Assembly: GCA_964508765.1 (NCBI GenBank)
Contig: CAZDVD010000013.1
Span: forward strand, 1 to 64,000
Length of the DNA stretch: 64,000 bases
Reading direction: 5' to 3'
Source: JABMPR01 sp964508765
Lineage (GTDB): Bacteria > Fidelibacterota > UBA8477 > JABMPR01
Every line of letters begins with the position of its first letter. The stretch's first letter is position 1. The notes beneath the pieces are model-generated. The model worked only from the letters and a program-made list of their open reading frames with translations. It was not told the origin of the DNA and searched no databases. Below are positions 55,759 to 63,488 of the stretch, piece by piece. Both the position numbers and the translations under genes were made by a program.

Positions 55759-58122
55759 CTATTTGATCAATAGAACCTTATTTGTAGCTGTTTGACCATC
55801 AAATTGAACCCGATAGAAATACAGGTTTGAAGGCAGGCCTGCGGCATCCCATGCAACAATATGCTCACCGGCAGGAAGCGCTTCCTGAACCAATGTTTTG
55901 ACCTCTTGACCACGGATATTGAATATACTGACATTTACCAAACCGGCGGCAGGTAGATCAAAGCGAATATTGGTCACAGGGTTGAATGGGTTCGGATAGG
56001 CTGCATGGACCATAAAGGTCTCAGGCAATGGGGCTGGTTCTGGAGCTACAAATGTGGCAAAGCGATCCGGGAATAGACCGCCCCAGGTTAGATCATTTCC
56101 AAATACCTGTCCATGCCACATGACGAGAAAACTGGTGGGTGGATTGTCAAACCAGGCCGAAAAATTGACGCGTTCTTCGTCCATCCACATCGTGGAATCC
56201 GGATAGGCAAAGTCCTGCCACATGTCAAAACTGGTCGTTTCCATCTCCTCCATATCTTCGACAAAGGCCAGACCATTCATATTAAAATCATCTTCAAAAG
56301 GCTGCATGGCATCGGCTAGATCCACCATGAGCTCAAAGAATTCATTGAGGGTTGAGAGGGCTTCTTCAATATCATCACCTGCCTGGATAAACTGGTCCAC
56401 ACCATAATCAGTGAGAGTCAGGAAGTTTGGATTTGATTCCTCCAGCATGAGGATCAAATCCATATCATCTTCAATATTGCTAAAATCCAGAACACTGGGA
56501 TCCAGATTGAGAACGAAGATCTCATCCAGATTGTCATAGACCTCTGTGACCACATCAATGATCAGTTCAGCTGCTCCGCGGAGCATATCCATTTCCACTT
56601 GTAGGGCAGCAACGGCAGGCCAGGGAATATGAACAATTTCGAACTCACTGTCCGCGCCAATGAAATAGGGACCCCAGGTATCAGCTTCTGTTTTAACGAG
56701 CATGACGAAGTGAACGGGTGCATCCGCTTCAGTGAAATAGGACAGATGATCCTGCACATCATCTAGATCGTTAAAAAGATCTACGTTTTCCCAATCATAG
56801 AGATAGGTGAGGCTGTCGATTCGACCTGCATTCAGCAAGCGGGTAATATCTTCAAAGGTAGTGCCGTAATCATTCATCATATCATAGGCAATGATCCCTG
56901 CCAATCCCAGATGGGCATCAGGATTATCAGGATCCAATACCAATTGAGCTTCCCAGGCCGATTTCAGGATTGCGAGACGCAGGTCCAGGTCATCATTTTC
57001 ATCCCAACTGTTCAGCACCATATCTGCTGAAATCAGATCTAAAGTCTGGGCATCCAGACCATCCGGGAATATGCCTCCAAAATTGAAGCTCTCAGGGGTA
57101 CTGGAGCGGTAAAAATCCCAGTACACATCGACGATTTTACCCTCAGGCAGATTCTGAATAATAGCCAGAGGAACGATGGTTTTGCCCTCTTCCTCAGGAC
57201 CAAATTGATAGGCTTTGCCACCCAGCAGCGTATCCAGTTCCGCAATGGCGCTCTGGAGTGAATCAAGGGGTTCTGTATCGATTTCGAAGGATCCAAAGGG
57301 CTGGTCTTCCAGAATGACTCGAACGGTGTCCAGCAACTCGGTTATACCGTTCAGTCCACTGCGCAATTCCAATATTCCAGGCATGACATCCCCATCGTAG
57401 ACGGTCATAACTGAATCCATATATTCCCCGAAGTTCTCCAGGTTGGTGCCAATGGAATCTCCCAGGACATTGAGATCGTGGAAATGATCAAACAATTCGC
57501 GATTAATGACAAATACGGTGTCAGAAATATCACTGGCCAGGATCTGCATGGAGAAGTCAAAATCCGATTCGTGGTTGTACACCGAGTCCATGTTATGACC
57601 AAAATTAGGATTCATGAAATTGTCATCGATGTCATTCGCCAGATCATCAAGGGTTGATCCCACATTGTCAAAATAATCACCTAGTGTCTCACCTTTATTG
57701 TTCATGAAATCCCGAAAGGCCTCATAATCTCCACTATTAAAAAAATCTGTGAAATTTGTGAGTACTGGATCCATTTCGAACGGATCCAGCATGAGAATGA
57801 TATCGTCCTCAATGCGGGTGAAGATTGAGTCCAGATTGGTTTGAATGGAATCGGACCACATGTCGAGATCCCCAAAAGCAGTATCAGCATCAATATGAGT
57901 CCAGGCTATGGATAGTGCAGACAGTCCGATATAGGCTTTCATCGTGGCTGCATCGTCCCCGCCAATGGCAATCTGGGCTTCCCATTCTGATTCTTTTGAG
58001 TTTAGATAATTGACATAATCTGGATGAATGTTTTCCTGCAGCACCAGGTCTGGTGTTTGAGCATTGATACCTGTTACTATCATGAGACTTAATAAAAGCG
58101 ATTTTAAGTATTTAATTTTCAT
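55759..58122 (-). CDS. Acidic exported T9SS cargo protein
   Basis: A 787-residue protein with a signal peptide (LKSLLLSLMIVTGINAQ) and a C-terminal sorting domain (MVHAAYPNPFNPVTNIRF, then LVNVSIFNIRGQEVKTLV and the end TNKVLLIK). The body (30-690) is strongly acidic and mainly helical, with many Asp/Glu-rich amphipathic stretches (DDLANDIDDNFMN, DPFEMDPVLTNF). A middle segment AHLGLAGIIAYDMMNDYGTT recalls TPR-like helices. I recognise no enzyme motif. Acidic residues may bind Ca2+ or fit a high-salt setting. Co-transcribed with the barrel protein. Confidence 0.8.
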   Translation of the reverse strand: MKIKYLKSLLLSLMIVTGINAQTPDLVLQENIHPDYVNYLNSKESEWEAQIAIGGDDAATMKAYIGLSALSIAWTHIDADTAFGDLDMWSDSIQTNLDSIFTRIEDDIILMLDPFEMDPVLTNFTDFFNSGDYEAFRDFMNNKGETLGDYFDNVGSTLDDLANDIDDNFMNPNFGHNMDSVYNHESDFDFSMQILASDISDTVFVINRELFDHFHDLNVLGDSIGTNLENFGEYMDSVMTVYDGDVMPGILELRSGLNGITELLDTVRVILEDQPFGSFEIDTEPLDSLQSAIAELDTLLGGKAYQFGPEEEGKTIVPLAIIQNLPEGKIVDVYWDFYRSSTPESFNFGGIFPDGLDAQTLDLISADMVLNSWDENDDLDLRLAILKSAWEAQLVLDPDNPDAHLGLAGIIAYDMMNDYGTTFEDITRLLNAGRIDSLTYLYDWENVDLFNDLDDVQDHLSYFTEADAPVHFVMLVKTEADTWGPYFIGADSEFEIVHIPWPAVAALQVEMDMLRGAAELIIDVVTEVYDNLDEIFVLNLDPSVLDFSNIEDDMDLILMLEESNPNFLTLTDYGVDQFIQAGDDIEEALSTLNEFFELMVDLADAMQPFEDDFNMNGLAFVEDMEEMETTSFDMWQDFAYPDSTMWMDEERVNFSAWFDNPPTSFLVMWHGQVFGNDLTWGGLFPDRFATFVAPEPAPLPETFMVHAAYPNPFNPVTNIRFDLPAAGLVNVSIFNIRGQEVKTLVQEALPAGEHIVAWDAAGLPSNLYFYRVQFDGQTATNKVLLIK

Positions 58123-58598
58123 GGCTGCCCCTTTTCAAAGACGTTTAAAGTTTTTACCTGCGCTGAAGTTAGAGTATCAGGTCACATAGATCAACGGAAT
58201 CGAAATAGCATTACTTGAATTGGACTGTTAATTTCAGATTCTGCTGGTTCCCAATAAGATACCCATATAATTCCTGCTATCTATCAGAATATCATAGGTT
58301 TAACCTGATTTCTTTTCTCCCATTTATGCTTCTTTTTACTGCCAATATTTAATAATTCTACTGTGACATGGAATACATTTGTAACGAGGTGATTTAGAAT
58401 TTTCGCGATCGCTTATTAATTGCAGCACTAGCCAATATTCCATATCCTTGATTTTATTGGGGTTTGCCCAATTCCGGAGAGAACTTCCATCTCCCCATTT
58501 ATTTGCTCATCATTTTAACAATCAGAACTCCAAAATGAGTATCGTGATTTCCTCCTCACCATGCTGATTACCTACGCGCAATAGCTAGATCAATGCCA
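58123..58598. other. Intergenic stretch, no gene seen
   Basis: About 475 AT-rich bases upstream of the acidic cargo gene. No ORF, tRNA or repeat found. It marks the edge of the accessory zone to the right. Confidence 0.4.
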
Positions 58599-58599
58599 A

Positions 58600-58634
58600 A
58601 TAAAAAGCTCCTGAGATTTAAAGTCAGGGGCTTT
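58600..58634 (-). terminator. Terminator of the lost T9SS gene
   Basis: On the minus strand AAAGCCCCTGA, 9-base loop, TCAGGAGCTTTTTATT. A nearly identical stem (AAAGCCCCTG / CAGGAGCTTTT) ends the FG-GAP gene at 63018-63049. Confidence 0.85.
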
Positions 58635-58658
58635 GAGTTTATTACACCCTCTAAAGGT

Positions 58659-58736
58659 TTACTTCAGATAGAGCATCTTTATCACTTCATTATAATTTCC
58701 TGCTCCAATTCGAGCGAGGTAGAGCCCAACCCTGAA
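58659..58736 (-). pseudogene. T9SS sorting-domain stump
   Basis: The last 25 codons of a sorting domain in frame: GLYLARIGAGNYNEVIKM, then LYLK and TAA. This matches the end of the FG-GAP gene at 60850 (GIYYARLNSGEYSKAIKMLF). Upstream of about 58736 the coding sequence stops and accessory repeat-rich DNA begins, so the rest of the gene was removed. Its terminator is still in place. Confidence 0.8.
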
Positions 58737-58800
58737 GATAGGACCAGTCAGCGAGTTGTTGCGGAGCAACAGTACGGAGATGCCCGAATCGACCCATCGT

Positions 58801-58826
58801 CGCTCCACCCGCCGCCGTTGGCGGGG
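58801..58826 (-). repeat. 26-base GC-rich repeat, inverted copy
   Basis: Reverse complement of the 26 bases found at 60466-60491 and 63416-63441 (core CCCCGCCAACGGCGGCGGG). The sequence folds into a CCCGCC/GGCGGG hairpin. Confidence 0.85.
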
Positions 58827-58919
58827 CTTTCCAAGCTATGTCGGGCAGGGGTTTGCAGTTCGCTAACGCTCCAGCTCTCCTCGGCTTGCAGGCTCGCAAT
58901 GAACGCTTCTGGGAATTCG

Positions 58920-59090
58920 ATGACTCTTAGCGTTCGTAGGGAACACCAAAAACAGCAGCGTTTGGCTCGAACAAAGGAGTATCAAGCAGTGCTGGATAAG
59001 AACGATTGGTCAAAAGCTGAGCTAGCTAGACAGCTTGGGGTTAGTCGGGCTTGGGTTACAACTGTACTAAATGACTCGGTCATGATTTAA
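58920..59090 (+). CDS. Small HTH protein or fragment
   Basis: 56 residues from the ATG at 58920. The C-terminal part is a clear helix-turn-helix: WSKAELARQLGVSRAWVTTV, as in KorB/ParB-like or Xre-type DNA-binding regions. The frame is open further upstream (to 58593) but that part runs through the sorting-domain stump and the GC-rich repeat and is not protein-like. It may be the broken front of a regulator or recombinase-associated gene. No ribosome site stands out. Confidence 0.45.
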   Translation: MTLSVRREHQKQQRLARTKEYQAVLDKNDWSKAELARQLGVSRAWVTTVLNDSVMI

Positions 59091-59144
59091 GGCGCAGGCG
59101 ACGTGGCGGACTCGAAGTCGCATTCAATTCGGTTGTTATGCTGT

Positions 59145-60074
59145 TCAATCCAGTATGATTGTCTGGGTCAAAAGGTATGCACCCCCATCAGCATCGTCAC
59201 GATACACTTCTGCCCGGCAAGTACGTTTCCCGACTACCATCCTGAGAAAAGTACTTCGGGCTCCCTTATCCCCGATTCCACGGCAATGTCCTGCATCGAG
59301 CTGCCACAAATCGTTGATGGTCGAACAGGAAAAGTTATGTGTATGTCCACAAAAGTACGCTGTCGCTTTGTGTTTTCGCAGTAATATCTGAAATCGGTGA
59401 CTGTTGCCAGGATGAGCATCCAAGTTGTCGCCTTTGTGTCGATGCCGTCCGTTATGATAGTCAGGAACCGATAAAATGGGTTCATGACCAAACACGAACA
59501 AAAACGGTTTGGTGTTTTCCTCCAAGTCGTTCTTAAGCCAAGTGTAAAGCGGCTCTGTAATATTCCCATTGCTTCCTGTATCCGAGTCACCATCGTAGTA
59601 CTCGTTGATCACTACAAAATGAGCATTCTTGAAGTCAAAGGAATACGTAGTTTCTTCACCATTTATAGGCCCTCTTTGCACAAGATGTGGAATGTCACCT
59701 CTGCCCCATTTTCTCAACCATGCCATGTCCTCCGGTGTTTCTTCCTCGTGGTTGCCCACCACTGGATACCATGGGTAGTCCTGGCCAAAGACTTTCTTGA
59801 CAGTTGCATAAACATGCTGCGGAGGATCAATATCTCCTACACTAACCATAAATGCCCCTTTGCCGATTTCCTGGATTGCCTCACAAGTCCCCAGAAAGTA
59901 CTGCGAAGTCTGATATTCCGGACCGGCAAATTGACGCATATCCGCCGTAACAACGAACGAAAACGCAGCTTGCTGTTTTGACGTTTCCCTGGTGGGTATT
60001 GTAGTACAACCTGCAAAAACAAGTGCTACAAGCATGACCACAGTGATATCCCGATTGGAGAGTTTGTTGTTCAT
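59145..60074 (-). CDS. Metallophosphoesterase lipoprotein
   Basis: A 309-residue calcineurin-like phosphoesterase. A signal peptide ends in the lipobox LVFAGC. The two-metal motifs are present: SFVVTADMRQF (D), VSVGDIDPP (GDxxD-like), VVGNHEEETP (GNHE), FVFGHEPI (GHxP) and YFCGHTHNFSC (GHTH). It belongs to the purple-acid-phosphatase-like extracellular group. Likely hydrolyses phosphate esters in the periplasm or at the surface. It lies between oppositely oriented copies of the GC-rich repeat (58801 and 60466), suggesting that it was acquired with them. Confidence 0.88.
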   Translation of the reverse strand: MNNKLSNRDITVVMLVALVFAGCTTIPTRETSKQQAAFSFVVTADMRQFAGPEYQTSQYFLGTCEAIQEIGKGAFMVSVGDIDPPQHVYATVKKVFGQDYPWYPVVGNHEEETPEDMAWLRKWGRGDIPHLVQRGPINGEETTYSFDFKNAHFVVINEYYDGDSDTGSNGNITEPLYTWLKNDLEENTKPFLFVFGHEPILSVPDYHNGRHRHKGDNLDAHPGNSHRFQILLRKHKATAYFCGHTHNFSCSTINDLWQLDAGHCRGIGDKGARSTFLRMVVGKRTCRAEVYRDDADGGAYLLTQTIILD

Positions 60075-60408
60075 ATGATTACCATTTCATTTCTTCTATC
60101 TTCTTTATTAAATCTTCATCATTTGCTCTTTCTGAAAGGTACAAAGCTTTATTTCTCCACTTTTTTTACGAATTCAATATCTTCTATTAAGTTATAATAT
60201 TCAGCTAATTTTAAAAAAGAATTAACGTACATTAGATTTAATTGATTCACTGTAAGTCTTCAGAACATTTGGGACACATTTAGATAAAAGTTAAGAGACA
60301 CTTTCGAGTTGTCCAGCTCATTATGCAAGCACCTGGCAGTATTAGAATTTATCATCGATTACAGAGATAATGTCAGTGATAAAGTAATGTTATGACAAAT
60401 GAGTTAAT
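60075..60408. other. Intergenic stretch in the accessory zone
   Basis: About 330 AT-rich bases with no ORF I can support. The part near 60260-60310 (GGGACACATTTAGATAAAAG) looks a little like an insertion-sequence end but no partner end or transposase is seen. Confidence 0.35.
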
Positions 60409-60505
60409 CGACTCTTAATCAATTGGTTCCCGGTTCGAGTCCTGCCTGCCAGGTCGTAGCTAAAACCCCGCCAACGGCGGCGGGTGGAGCGTAGACTGGG
60501 GCGGT
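60409..60505 (+). repeat. Direct repeat A with a tRNA-Lys-like 3' half
   Basis: Starts CGACTCTTAATCAATTGG (anticodon loop CTCTTAA, anticodon CTT, Lys), continues through a T-loop (GGTTCGAGTCC) and then TGCCTGCCAGGTCGTAGCT, followed by the 26-base GC-rich element and GTAGACTGGGGCGGT-like end. The first 53 bases recur at 63323-63375 with one mismatch. No 5' half of a tRNA is present and the T-stem does not pair, so this is not a tRNA gene. Confidence 0.85.
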
Positions 60506-60710
60506 CACACTCTTAGAACCCTTGTGTATCAACGTCCTGTTGAATCGCATGGATTTTTTCATTTGAAGAAGATTATCCCTTGATGTGATCATAGCTTGTC
60601 ATAAGTGGTCATAGGTGACACAACAAGCGGGCTACATACGGGATACCGATTATTGCCTCCCGCAAAACATCAGCTGTGTCGCCCTTTGGCACAGGGGAAA
60701 TCCTGATCAT

Positions 60711-60743
60711 TTGCTAATAGACAAATTTTGCTAGTAGACAAAT
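60711..60743 (+). repeat. Two 16-base direct repeats upstream of the FG-GAP gene
   Basis: TTGCTAATAGACAAAT and TTGCTAGTAGACAAAT at a 17-base period, about 105 bases before the start codon. Could be a regulator's binding site. Confidence 0.6.
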
Positions 60744-60849
60744 AATGTATTACATTAAAAGCACACGACGTTGATCTACGAACTGGATATGTTCCCTCTG
60801 ACATTCTGGGTTGATTGAAATCAATAGTTTAAACTTCCAGGGGGAAGTC

Positions 60850-63003
60850 ATGAAAAAAACAATCCTACTCACTCTTGGTCTTATCTCGGGTCTTTTTGCC
60901 CAAACCTTCACCGAACATACCATAGCTGTCAATTTTGACGGTTCCTATTTTGTTTATGCGGCAGATGTGGATGGTGACGGCGATATGGATGTCCTGGGGG
61001 CAGCGTATACTGCCGATGAGATAACTTGGTGGGAAAACAATGGTACCGGAAGCTTCACGGAACGTACAATAGCCAGTTTTAACGGTGCCAAATCAGTTTA
61101 CGCGGCGGATGTAGATGGCGATGGCGACATGGATGTCTTGGGGGCAGCGTATCAAGCCTATTATATCACCTGGTGGGAAAACGATGGTTCTCCCGCAGAC
61201 GGTGGATGGGTCGAACATATCATCGACGATTTTTATGAGGGTCCCACGTCAGTTTACGCGACCGATATGGACGGTGACGGTGACATGGACGTTCTGGGGG
61301 CAGCGAATATCGGAGATGATATAACCTGGTGGGAAAACAGCGGCAGTGAGAGCTTCACAGAGCGTACTATAGCCATTGGTTTTACTGACCCCATGGCTGT
61401 TTATGCGGCAGATGTGGACAGTGACGGTGATATGGACGTTTTGGGTGTGGCACTTTATGCCGATGATATAACCTGGTGGGAAAATGACGGTTCTCCTGCA
61501 GATGGTGGATGGACCGAAAATACCCTAAACGGTGATTATAATGGTGCAGGCTCAATTTATGCAGCAGATGTGGATGGTGACGGTGATGTGGATATCCTGG
61601 GTGCAGCGAAATGGGACGATGATATAACCTGGTGGGAAAACAATGGTAGTAAGAGCTTCACGGAACGTACAATAGCCACTAGTTTTGAATCTGCCAATTC
61701 AGTTTATGCGACAGATATAGATGGTGATGGTGATATGGATGTCCTGGGTGCAGCGAAAGAAGCCGATGATATAACTTGGTGGGAAAATGACGGTTCTCCT
61801 GCAGATGGTGGATGGACCGAACATATCATAGCTGGTAGTTTTGACGGTGCCATTTCAGTTTATGCGACAGATATAGATGGTGATGGTGATATTGATGTCT
61901 TGGGTGCAGCGAATGAAGCCGATGATATAACTTGGTGGGAAAACGACGGCTCACCTTCCGCTACAGCAAGCTTTACTAACGGCAGTAGTTTTAGCCCTTC
62001 GATTACCAAAGACCAACCTCACCAGGCAATCGGTCGCTTTCAACTAACCTCATCCTCTACTTTTAGTTTTATAGCTGTAACGATTAAACTTAATTCCACC
62101 CGCACCGGTGCTTCCGACTTCAGATTATGGCAGAGTAGCGATAATTCTTTCAGCAGCTCCAGCGATATCCAATTGGGAAATATGGTAGCATATGATCCCG
62201 GAACAGGTAATACGGTCTCTTTCTCCGGTTTTGCCAGCCCGGTCAGTACCTCGGGAACATATTATTTTCTAACCTGCGATGTAGCTTCTGATGCGACTGG
62301 CAGTATTCAGGGGGTTCTTGTCAACAACTCCAGTCTGATATTTTCCGGCGGTACCTTAAGCGGCACTATTACCAATGCTGTGTTATCAGGTGGTGATGTA
62401 TCTCTTCCAGTGGTACTCACCTCATTTACTGCAGATAACAACAGTAATGGTGTGCTAATGAAATGGAGCACCGCCAGTGAGATTGAGAACCTGGGATTCA
62501 TCCTGGAACGACAACAAGATGTTTCGGCGAACTGGTTAGAGATCGCCAACTATAGTAATGATGCTGCCTTAGTTGGAAAGGGTAGTGTAACTTCCCACAG
62601 TGATTATTGCTATACCGATACGGATGTAAAAACTGGCTTCACTTATGAATACCGTCTTTCAGATGTGGATTATTCTGGAGATCGAGACTATCACCCGGTT
62701 ATATCGATCAAAGTGGAAGATGCTATTTTTATGAGTCAGTTCAGTACCTATCCCAACCCCTTCAATCCTACCACAACAATCCGATATGGATTACCTGAGG
62801 CCAGTGAGGTTTCAATTTTAATCTATGATATGAGAGGTAGTGAGATTCGTAAACTTGTAAAGAGTTACCAAACAGCTGGATGGTATGAAGTCACATGGAA
62901 TGGCCTGAATAGCTCAAATAATCAGGTGAGCGCAGGGATTTATTACGCCCGTCTCAATTCTGGTGAATATTCCAAAGCAATCAAAATGCTTTTTCTTAAC
63001 TAA
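60850..63003 (+). CDS. FG-GAP/VCBS-repeat T9SS cargo protein
   Basis: About 717 residues from the ATG at 60850 (GGGGGAAG site). Signal peptide ILLTLGLISGLFAQ. Residues about 30-380 hold seven repeats of about 50 residues, each with a calcium loop (DVDGDGDMDVLGAA) and ITWWEN; the linkers alternate strictly between an SFTERTIA type and an NDGSPADGGW type. A beta domain (about 385-530) precedes SLPVVLTSFTADNNSNGVLM, a common pre-sorting module, and the sorting domain (FSTYPNPFNPTTTIRYG ... KAIKMLFLN). A predicted surface or secreted Ca2+-binding propeller. It is flanked by direct repeats A and B, as if a cassette. Confidence 0.9.
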   Translation: MKKTILLTLGLISGLFAQTFTEHTIAVNFDGSYFVYAADVDGDGDMDVLGAAYTADEITWWENNGTGSFTERTIASFNGAKSVYAADVDGDGDMDVLGAAYQAYYITWWENDGSPADGGWVEHIIDDFYEGPTSVYATDMDGDGDMDVLGAANIGDDITWWENSGSESFTERTIAIGFTDPMAVYAADVDSDGDMDVLGVALYADDITWWENDGSPADGGWTENTLNGDYNGAGSIYAADVDGDGDVDILGAAKWDDDITWWENNGSKSFTERTIATSFESANSVYATDIDGDGDMDVLGAAKEADDITWWENDGSPADGGWTEHIIAGSFDGAISVYATDIDGDGDIDVLGAANEADDITWWENDGSPSATASFTNGSSFSPSITKDQPHQAIGRFQLTSSSTFSFIAVTIKLNSTRTGASDFRLWQSSDNSFSSSSDIQLGNMVAYDPGTGNTVSFSGFASPVSTSGTYYFLTCDVASDATGSIQGVLVNNSSLIFSGGTLSGTITNAVLSGGDVSLPVVLTSFTADNNSNGVLMKWSTASEIENLGFILERQQDVSANWLEIANYSNDAALVGKGSVTSHSDYCYTDTDVKTGFTYEYRLSDVDYSGDRDYHPVISIKVEDAIFMSQFSTYPNPFNPTTTIRYGLPEASEVSILIYDMRGSEIRKLVKSYQTAGWYEVTWNGLNSSNNQVSAGIYYARLNSGEYSKAIKMLFLN

Positions 63004-63017
63004 TTCGAACGAACCCC

Positions 63018-63049
63018 AAAGCCCCTGTACAAAAACTGCAGGAGCTTTT
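63018..63049 (+). terminator. Terminator of the FG-GAP gene
   Basis: AAAGCCCCTG, 11-base loop, CAGGAGCTTTT. It starts 15 bases past the stop. Nearly the same as the terminator at 58600-58634. Confidence 0.8.
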
Positions 63050-63132
63050 CAATATCAAATGCATCGAGATATATCCTCTTAAATCCACGTAATTACCCTA
63101 CCCCTCAAACCCAGAAATAAATCCAATCCCAC

Positions 63133-63231
63133 GAGTAATCTATCCAATAGCGTATACCTCTGGAGGTATATTTGTCCCTGTTTGTCACGAATTGGATAGA
63201 AAACTTGTGCTGAGAATTGGATAGATTACTC
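63133..63231. repeat. Nested inverted repeat
   Basis: Outer arms GAGTAATCTATCCAAT (63133-63148) and ATTGGATAGATTACTC (63216-63231) are perfect 16-mers. Inside is a perfect TATACCTC/GAGGTATA hairpin (63153-63170) and a third ATTGGATAGA (63191-63200). It may be a recombination site, small non-autonomous element or operator. Confidence 0.85.
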
Positions 63232-63322
63232 AAAGCCGGAGAGGGGTTAAACCGTTACTGGGTAAGGTTATACTCCGAATGGCTGCGAAGCAGAAATTGG
63301 CTAGAAAACAATTTTGACAGAC

Positions 63323-63455
63323 CGACTCTTAATCAATTGGTTCCCAGTTCGAGTCCTGCCTGCCAGGTCGTAGCTCTGGAAGAGCGTAGACTGGCCTGCC
63401 AAGTCGTAGCTAAAACCCCGCCAACGGCGGCGGGTGGAGCGTAGACTGGGGCGGT
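63323..63455 (+). repeat. Direct repeat B with a tRNA-Lys-like 3' half
   Basis: Same 53 bases as repeat A with one change (CCCAG for CCCGG), then an extra 36-base block (CTGGAAGAGCGTAGACTGG, then a second CCTGCCAAGTCGTAGCT), and then the same AAAA plus 26-base GC-rich element and GTAGACTGGGGCGGT end. The block looks like an internal tandem duplication of the repeat's own parts. Confidence 0.85.
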
Positions 63456-63488
63456 GTACCCAATACTTTCACGATTGCTGCTTATGAA

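Noticed and set aside
58593..58919. Upstream extension of the HTH frame
   Set aside because: It crosses the sorting-domain stump and the GC-rich repeat; the translation is not protein-like.
60260..60310. Insertion-sequence end
   Set aside because: No second end, target duplication or transposase found.
60409..60460. Possible tRNA-Lys gene
   Set aside because: Only the 3' half is present, and the T-stem strands do not pair. Treated as a repeat.
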